From contig NZ_JAUORV010000002.1 of the NCBI RefSeq assembly GCF_030548205.1, positions 1 through 64,000 on the forward strand: a stretch of 64,000 bases of DNA. The letters are read 5' to 3'. Below are positions 59,124 through 64,000 of the stretch, piece by piece. The first letter of the stretch is position 1. Each line of letters begins with the position of its first letter. This DNA comes from Aliiglaciecola sp. 3_MG-2023. Lineage in GTDB: Bacteria; Pseudomonadota; Gammaproteobacteria; Enterobacterales; Alteromonadaceae. Made by a program: the position numbers and the translations under genes. The notes beneath the pieces were generated by a model. It saw nothing but the letters and a program-made list of their open reading frames with translations. It ran no database searches and was not told the origin of the DNA.

Positions 59124-62100
59124 TCAACTAACCAAAACCGCCCCTTCGGATGCAGCTTTCCTGCCCCTACGAATAGCTAATCGCCCCGCCACTATGGGGG
59201 TGTAAATTAACGATAAGATAACCGAAAAGCCAACACCTCCGGCCAACACAACCGCCAAAGGTGGCCAAAACGTCCCTTCACTGAAAATCAGTAACGGAAT
59301 AAAGCCGCCCACAGTGGTAAAGGTTGTAGATAAAATATGCCGACTACAACTCATCGTCTCTTTCACAATGGCTTCAATATCTCCGAATTTAGCTGCAGGG
59401 TTAGCATTGATAGAAGCTATCACCACAATAGAACCATTTATTGCCACACCAATGAGTCCAGCACTCCCCAGTAATGGATTAAAGCCAATGGGTAAACCCG
59501 ATAACCACAAGCTAAACATACCTAATCCCACAGATAAAACCGCAACTGAAGCAATTAAGGCTGCCAGCTTGACACTTCTGAAGGTCAATATCAGAGTCGT
59601 TACCATCAATACCAGCAATACAGGTGCATAAGCGGCTAAAAGCCCTAAGGCTTCTTGCTGCTCATCAGCATCGCCCGCTAAACGAATTCGATACCCTTTA
59701 GGTAATTCGAATCCTGATTCGGCCAACTTTACTTGCAATAGTTTACTGGCATCAACGGCAGGGGCATTTGGCATTAAATAGCCTTCGATAATATTCACCC
59801 TTTCACCATTTTTTCTGGTAATCCCAGCGATGCTTGACGTAAACCTAAACTCACCTAGGGCTGAAGCAGGAACCCAGCGTTGTTGATTAGTCAATGAACT
59901 GGTTAATAATGGAATGGCATTTAAACTATCTAAATTGTTGCGTTGCGATTCCGGTAACCTAATGCGAATAGGGATTTCTTCAGTACCTTCCAAAACAGAA
60001 CCGCCTACTTGCCCATCTAGGGCGGCTTGCAGTTGGCTTGCAATATCATTTAATGACAGTCCAGCTAACGCCGACTCATTGCGGGTGACATCAAAAATAA
60101 ATTCAGGCTCGCCAAGGGTGACTGTGGGTACACTATTGATGACGCCAGGGATTTGCGACATTACCAAACGCACTTGCTGTCCCAACTCTTCGATAACCGC
60201 CAAATCCGGTCCATAGATTTCAACACCTATGGGGGCGGTAATTGGTGGACCTTGCCCAAAGGCTTTCACTACAACTCGTGCCTGAGGAAAACGCTCATCT
60301 AAACTTAACTGTAAATCAGAAATCAGCGCTGCTGCCGAGGAAACTGATTCAGTTGTCACAACCCCTTGAGCGAAATGAGCAGTATTGTCTCGCTTCATTA
60401 CTTGGTTGTAATAAATCGATGGCGTAGAACCACCTACCAACCAGGTGACTTGCTCAACACTACTATGGGAACGGATATGTTCGTCCATCTGTATCGCCAC
60501 AGCTTCGGTAGTTTGCAATGAACTACCGTCAGGCAACCACATTTGGATCTCAAACTGATCTCGATCTGCACTGGGAAAAAAGACATTACCCAATTGACCT
60601 GCCAGCACAAAGCCCGCCACGGGTAAAGCCGTTGTCAGTATGAGTAATAATATAGGTCGCTTAATGGCTTGACTGATGCTGCGTTTATACCAATCCGTCA
60701 AAGAAGTAAATTGGATACCCCCCTGATACCAGTGCCTTGTCGGCTTACTTGCATCGGGACGCGGTAAAAAACGAGCAGCCAGAGATGCAATAACAGTAAG
60801 AGAAATGAGCAGCGAGCCGAGCAATGCCATCACTACACTAACGGCAATAGAACTAATGAAATCACCGATATTGCCGGGCAATAAAAATATCGGCATAAAA
60901 CCTAAAATAGTGGTTAATGTCGAAGCTAATAGCGGGCTAAACAGGTGCCGTACACTTTTCACTAATGCATCTAAGCGGGAATTCACAGGATCTAACAGAT
61001 TCGCCCGAATTTCATCGGTGATCACAATCGCGTTATCAATTAACAAACCAATCGCGATAATAATGCCGAAAATTGACATTTGATGAATTTGCTCGTTGAA
61101 AAAATTTAACGAAAAAAGCGTAAAAGCTGCACTTAAGGGTAGCGAGAGCCCCACAATCCAAGCAGAGCGGAACCCCATGAACACAAATACCACAATCATT
61201 ACCACTAAACACCCCATCAACAGGTTCTGGGTAAGATCCACTAGTCTGGTTTCAGTATATTGATTTTGCTCAAAAATAATCTCTGCTGCCACGCTTCCTT
61301 GATAAAGGGAATTGAAATCTTCAAGGGCCTGTTTACTGTTGGCTGTCCAATTATCAACACGCACTGTGGGTTGCATGCGAGCGGCTACAAAGACCTTTTT
61401 CTGGCCATTAACCAATGCAATATCATTAGGTGGATTTTGTGAGCCCCGGTAGACTTCTGCCACATCCTGCACCCGCAAAAACTGCCCATTATTCGATACC
61501 GATAACGGAATATTGCGGATCACATCTAAGCTAGCCAACTCTTGGGCAACTTGAATACGAATATTTTGACTGTTTGTGCGCACAACCCCAGCCGGTAACT
61601 TAGGATCTGCATTAGCAATTAATTGGCTAACTTGGGGAACCGTTAATCCCACACTCGAGAGTTTATGAGGGTCGACCTCGACCACAATTTCTTCGTCTAA
61701 TTCTCCGTATATCCTGACAAGTTCGGTACCCGGGACATTTCTCAGCCGATCAGCAACTTCATCACTCATGCGGCTGATGATAGACATGGGAGTTTGATAC
61801 CCTTCTGGCGAACCTAAGGCAACTAACAGGGTAAAGGACGTGGCACCACGCTTTTCGTCTAACTCAGGTTCTCCCGCACCAGCGGGAAATAGCTGACTGG
61901 CGTCAGCAATACTGTCGCGAATTTTCGAAAAAATTTGTTCGTTGTTACTGTCGTCAACCCAAGCTTGAAGTTCAATACTGATCACCGAGATACCTGCCCG
62001 GGAAGTAGAGTTAATCTCTTTTATTTCAAACAATTGACGTAACTCATCTTCCAGAACATCACTCACTAAGGCTTCAACTCGTTCGGCTGACGCCCCCGGA

Positions 62101-62282
62101 TAAGGGGTAATCACCAGCACGTTACGGGTATCAATGCGCGGATCTTCAAGCCTCGGCAATGAAGAGACAGCGGAAATTCCGGCCACTAATAGAATGATGA
62201 TTGTCAGCGCCAGTAAGTGACCATTACTAAAAAACTGGGTAAACCAAGGTCCTTTAAGTTTATTTTGAGTAGGCTGTTGCAT
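59124..62282 (-). CDS. RND efflux transporter permease (AcrB/HAE1-like)
   Basis: This 1052-residue inner-membrane pump subunit has the RND plan of twelve helices and two large periplasmic loops, opening with a helix followed by SLPRLEDPRIDTRNV. The helix-4 proton site reads GLLIDNAIVITDE, so the second Asp of AcrB Asp407-Asp408 is Asn, and the helix-10 Lys940 of AcrB is not seen (GVAINGSIVVI). Related HAE1-type pumps also have Asp-Asn. Substrates are unknown. It is 2 bases after its fusion-protein gene and its operon is divergent from a TetR regulator. Confidence 0.92.
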   Translation of the reverse strand: MQQPTQNKLKGPWFTQFFSNGHLLALTIIILLVAGISAVSSLPRLEDPRIDTRNVLVITPYPGASAERVEALVSDVLEDELRQLFEIKEINSTSRAGISVISIELQAWVDDSNNEQIFSKIRDSIADASQLFPAGAGEPELDEKRGATSFTLLVALGSPEGYQTPMSIISRMSDEVADRLRNVPGTELVRIYGELDEEIVVEVDPHKLSSVGLTVPQVSQLIANADPKLPAGVVRTNSQNIRIQVAQELASLDVIRNIPLSVSNNGQFLRVQDVAEVYRGSQNPPNDIALVNGQKKVFVAARMQPTVRVDNWTANSKQALEDFNSLYQGSVAAEIIFEQNQYTETRLVDLTQNLLMGCLVVMIVVFVFMGFRSAWIVGLSLPLSAAFTLFSLNFFNEQIHQMSIFGIIIAIGLLIDNAIVITDEIRANLLDPVNSRLDALVKSVRHLFSPLLASTLTTILGFMPIFLLPGNIGDFISSIAVSVVMALLGSLLISLTVIASLAARFLPRPDASKPTRHWYQGGIQFTSLTDWYKRSISQAIKRPILLLILTTALPVAGFVLAGQLGNVFFPSADRDQFEIQMWLPDGSSLQTTEAVAIQMDEHIRSHSSVEQVTWLVGGSTPSIYYNQVMKRDNTAHFAQGVVTTESVSSAAALISDLQLSLDERFPQARVVVKAFGQGPPITAPIGVEIYGPDLAVIEELGQQVRLVMSQIPGVINSVPTVTLGEPEFIFDVTRNESALAGLSLNDIASQLQAALDGQVGGSVLEGTEEIPIRIRLPESQRNNLDSLNAIPLLTSSLTNQQRWVPASALGEFRFTSSIAGITRKNGERVNIIEGYLMPNAPAVDASKLLQVKLAESGFELPKGYRIRLAGDADEQQEALGLLAAYAPVLLVLMVTTLILTFRSVKLAALIASVAVLSVGLGMFSLWLSGLPIGFNPLLGSAGLIGVAINGSIVVIASINANPAAKFGDIEAIVKETMSCSRHILSTTFTTVGGFIPLLIFSEGTFWPPLAVVLAGGVGFSVILSLIYTPIVAGRLAIRRGRKAASEGAVLVS

Positions 62283-62284
62283 AG

Positions 62285-63448
62285 TTAAAGCTTACCTTGG
62301 TGGGATGCAAGCTCACTCTCTAGAGCGGCAGATTTGCTAGCCTCTACAGCATTGACAATTTGTCCAGGAACAAGACGATGAGCGCCATTGATAACCATCC
62401 AATCATTTGCACTAAGGGTGCCGCGCACATAACTATGGGTTTTACCTGCAAATAACACTTCAACGGAACGAGAGGTAACCTTTTGTTGACCTTTGTCAGA
62501 CACGGTAAACAAGGTCCATAAGCCCCGAATACCGCTACTAAGGGCTTGTTTCGGGACCCATACTCCAGATTCATTGACTTGTTTATTGTAAACTAATGCA
62601 ATTAAATCCCCTGGTAACAATCTATCTTGACTCGCTTCTACGGAAAAAATCACATCTATGGTTCGTGTATCCATTTGCCGAGTTTTAGCGATAGATTTCA
62701 CCACCCCAGTAAGTGTTACACCATTGGCGATTAATGGATGTTTTTGACCCACGGTTAAACCAAATGCTTGGTCACTAGACATCGCAATTCGCGCATCATA
62801 AGCAGACGTCTGTTGCACCACCACCACAGGTTGGCCCGCACTAACCACTGTTGAAGGATCAACGGGTCGAGACACTACAGTGCCATCAAAGGATGCTCTT
62901 AATTCAGATTTTTCAATTTCTACCTGCAAGGTATTGATCCGTGCCTGAGTTTGTTCTACCACGGCGTTTGCTACTTGCGTGTTTTCATCTACTTCATTCA
63001 AGCGTTGAGTAGACTCCAAATTCCTACTCACCAACTCAGCCACCCGTTGTTGCGATTGCTTAGCTAAGCGTAAATCTGCTTTAGCAGATTGCAAAGCTGC
63101 CTCTAATTCTTTCATGGATGCATCCAGTCGCTGAGTATCGAGCTTGGCAATGAGTTGGCCGACAACAATTTGATCCCCTTCATCCACCAGAATTTGTTGC
63201 ACTTTGCCTGCTAACTCAAAACCAAGGTTTGAAAGGTTGGCAGATTCTAGACGGCCATAAGCGAGTTGTTCCAACTGATAACTATCTTGAGGCGAGAGCT
63301 GAACCACTTCTACTTGATGAATTTTTGCTTGCGAGGGAGGTGGTATTACCTGCCCAGAGCCAGCTGTGACCATTAATCCCACCACGGCAATTAAGGGCAA
63401 TATAATTGCAATTGGAATTAATAATGATTTAAACGACACTTTGTTCAC
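62285..63448 (-). CDS. RND efflux membrane fusion protein
   Basis: This 387-residue periplasmic adaptor has an N-terminal membrane anchor (about 10-32), a barrel-sandwich (GRLESANLSNLGFELAGKVQQ), an alpha-hairpin coiled coil (about 105-180), the second lipoyl half (LRASFDGTVVSR) and a membrane-proximal domain. It joins the RND pump to an outer-membrane channel, which is not encoded here. The start is GTG; no lipobox is seen. It is the first gene of the two-gene operon. Confidence 0.92.
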   Translation of the reverse strand: MNKVSFKSLLIPIAIILPLIAVVGLMVTAGSGQVIPPPSQAKIHQVEVVQLSPQDSYQLEQLAYGRLESANLSNLGFELAGKVQQILVDEGDQIVVGQLIAKLDTQRLDASMKELEAALQSAKADLRLAKQSQQRVAELVSRNLESTQRLNEVDENTQVANAVVEQTQARINTLQVEIEKSELRASFDGTVVSRPVDPSTVVSAGQPVVVVQQTSAYDARIAMSSDQAFGLTVGQKHPLIANGVTLTGVVKSIAKTRQMDTRTIDVIFSVEASQDRLLPGDLIALVYNKQVNESGVWVPKQALSSGIRGLWTLFTVSDKGQQKVTSRSVEVLFAGKTHSYVRGTLSANDWMVINGAHRLVPGQIVNAVEASKSAALESELASHQGKL

Positions 63449-63520
63449 AGTTCAAGCCTATTTAAGATTGGTATTTTGTCTAAGACAGTTTTGTATTAAC
63501 ATAGAGAATAATATATAAAT

Positions 63521-63535
63521 ACTAGACCGTCTAGT
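63521..63535. promoter_or_regulatory. TetR-type operator
   Basis: ACTAGAC-C-GTCTAGT is a perfect 7-bp dyad around one base. It lies 73 bases upstream of the fusion-protein start on one strand and 37 bases upstream of the TetR start on the other, so a bound regulator could repress both. Dyads of this size are usual for TetR-family repressors. Confidence 0.7.
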
Positions 63536-63572
63536 TTGATAATTAATTTTTAGTTTAAACAAGAGTAAAAAA

Positions 63573-64000
63573 GTGCCCCAACCTAAAGCTAATATAAACC
63601 TGAACTGTCCGCAAACTCCAGCAAAAGTTGGCAGACCAAAGAGTGAAGAAAAGCGTGTCAGCATTTTGTTGGCAGCTAGCGATTTGTTTTTAGGGCAAGG
63701 ATTTTCCTCAACCTCTATGGATCAAGTAGCAAAAAAAGCGGAAGTGTCTAAACAAACCGTTTACTCTCATTTCAGCAATAAAGAAGCACTGTTTAGCTCG
63801 GTTATTGCCTACAAATGTGCACAATATCAATTAGGCGAAGAGCATATGAGGGATGTTGAACAAGATCCCGTTGAAGCCCTACTGACTTACGGAAATCAGA
63901 TTATTAACTTGCTACAAGACGAGCAATCAATTGCCATGCACCGCGTAGTGATTGGAGAAATTACCACTAACCCTCGTGTAGCAGAATTGTTTTACATAGC
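63573..64000 (+). CDS. TetR-family transcriptional regulator (3' end beyond window)
   Basis: The first 142 codons are present; the gene runs off the right edge. After a basic N-terminal extension (GRPKSEEKRV) comes the HTH: ILLAASDLFLGQGFSSTSMD, VAKKAEVSKQTVYSHFSNKE. The ligand domain start (EALLTYGNQIINLL, VVIGEITTNPRVAELFY) resembles the AefR-like TetR_C group. The GTG start has AAGAG 7 bases upstream; a first ATG would cut the HTH. Divergence from the RND operon and the dyad between them suggest it represses the pump until a ligand binds. Confidence 0.88.
   Translation, partial: MPQPKANINLNCPQTPAKVGRPKSEEKRVSILLAASDLFLGQGFSSTSMDQVAKKAEVSKQTVYSHFSNKEALFSSVIAYKCAQYQLGEEHMRDVEQDPVEALLTYGNQIINLLQDEQSIAMHRVVIGEITTNPRVAELFYI

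Overview
The window looks like a chromosomal segment of a marine gammaproteobacterium of the Alteromonadales (Alteromonadaceae, Glaciecola/Paraglaciecola-like). The assignment is an inference from AT-rich codon use, the type IV pilus order pilMNOPQ-aroK-aroB-damX-dam-rpe-trpS, the order gpmI-envC-yibQ next to yibN-grxC-secB-gpsA-trmL, and an arginine cluster argE<>argCBF-argGHA. Almost everything is core chromosome. There is no tRNA, rRNA, CRISPR array, prophage or insertion sequence. The only mobile-type sequence is a small REPIN-like repeat cluster at the left edge.

Layout. 1-5639: REPIN repeats, a Cys-rich protein with a VOC protein, DUF808, then the cell-separation block yibQ-envC-gpmI, all on the minus strand. 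5890-9720: rhodanese, grxC, secB and gpsA on the plus strand, facing trmL and a PldB-like lipase. 9805-13384: an envelope-stress module, cpxA-cpxR divergent from a double-domain CpxP/Spy-like chaperone with a CpxR-type site between them, then mgsA. 13412-21690: arginine biosynthesis. 21798-26458: maeA and the penicillin-binding protein mrcA. 26595-35451: type IV pilus assembly, shikimate genes, damX and dam. 35481-36874: two small genes and a TorF-type porin. 37202-40839: rpe, trpS, pabA and an HDOD protein. 41296-45943: argD/astC, astA, astD and DUF1338. 46184-54737: M3 peptidase, a RecQ-type helicase, a small membrane protein, parC and a glucose/sorbosone dehydrogenase. 55000-58859: a large hybrid histidine kinase and DUF2982. 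59124-64000: an RND efflux pair divergent from a TetR regulator cut by the window edge.

Together argA, B, C, D, E, F, G and H give every step from glutamate to arginine (linear route through ArgE) except carbamoyl-phosphate synthesis. ArgD lies with two arginine-succinyltransferase catabolic genes, so one transaminase probably serves both directions.

The strongest non-coding signals are: (1) a 21-codon leader ORF with tandem Arg codons, followed by an intrinsic-terminator-like hairpin just upstream of argC, which looks like an attenuator added to ArgR control; (2) a sigma-54-type promoter with a nearly perfect NtrC dyad upstream of the torF-type porin; (3) ARG-box-like sites, some in pairs 21 bp apart, before argE/argC and argD; (4) a CpxR-type direct repeat upstream of the double CpxP protein; (5) a perfect dyad between the RND operon and its TetR regulator.
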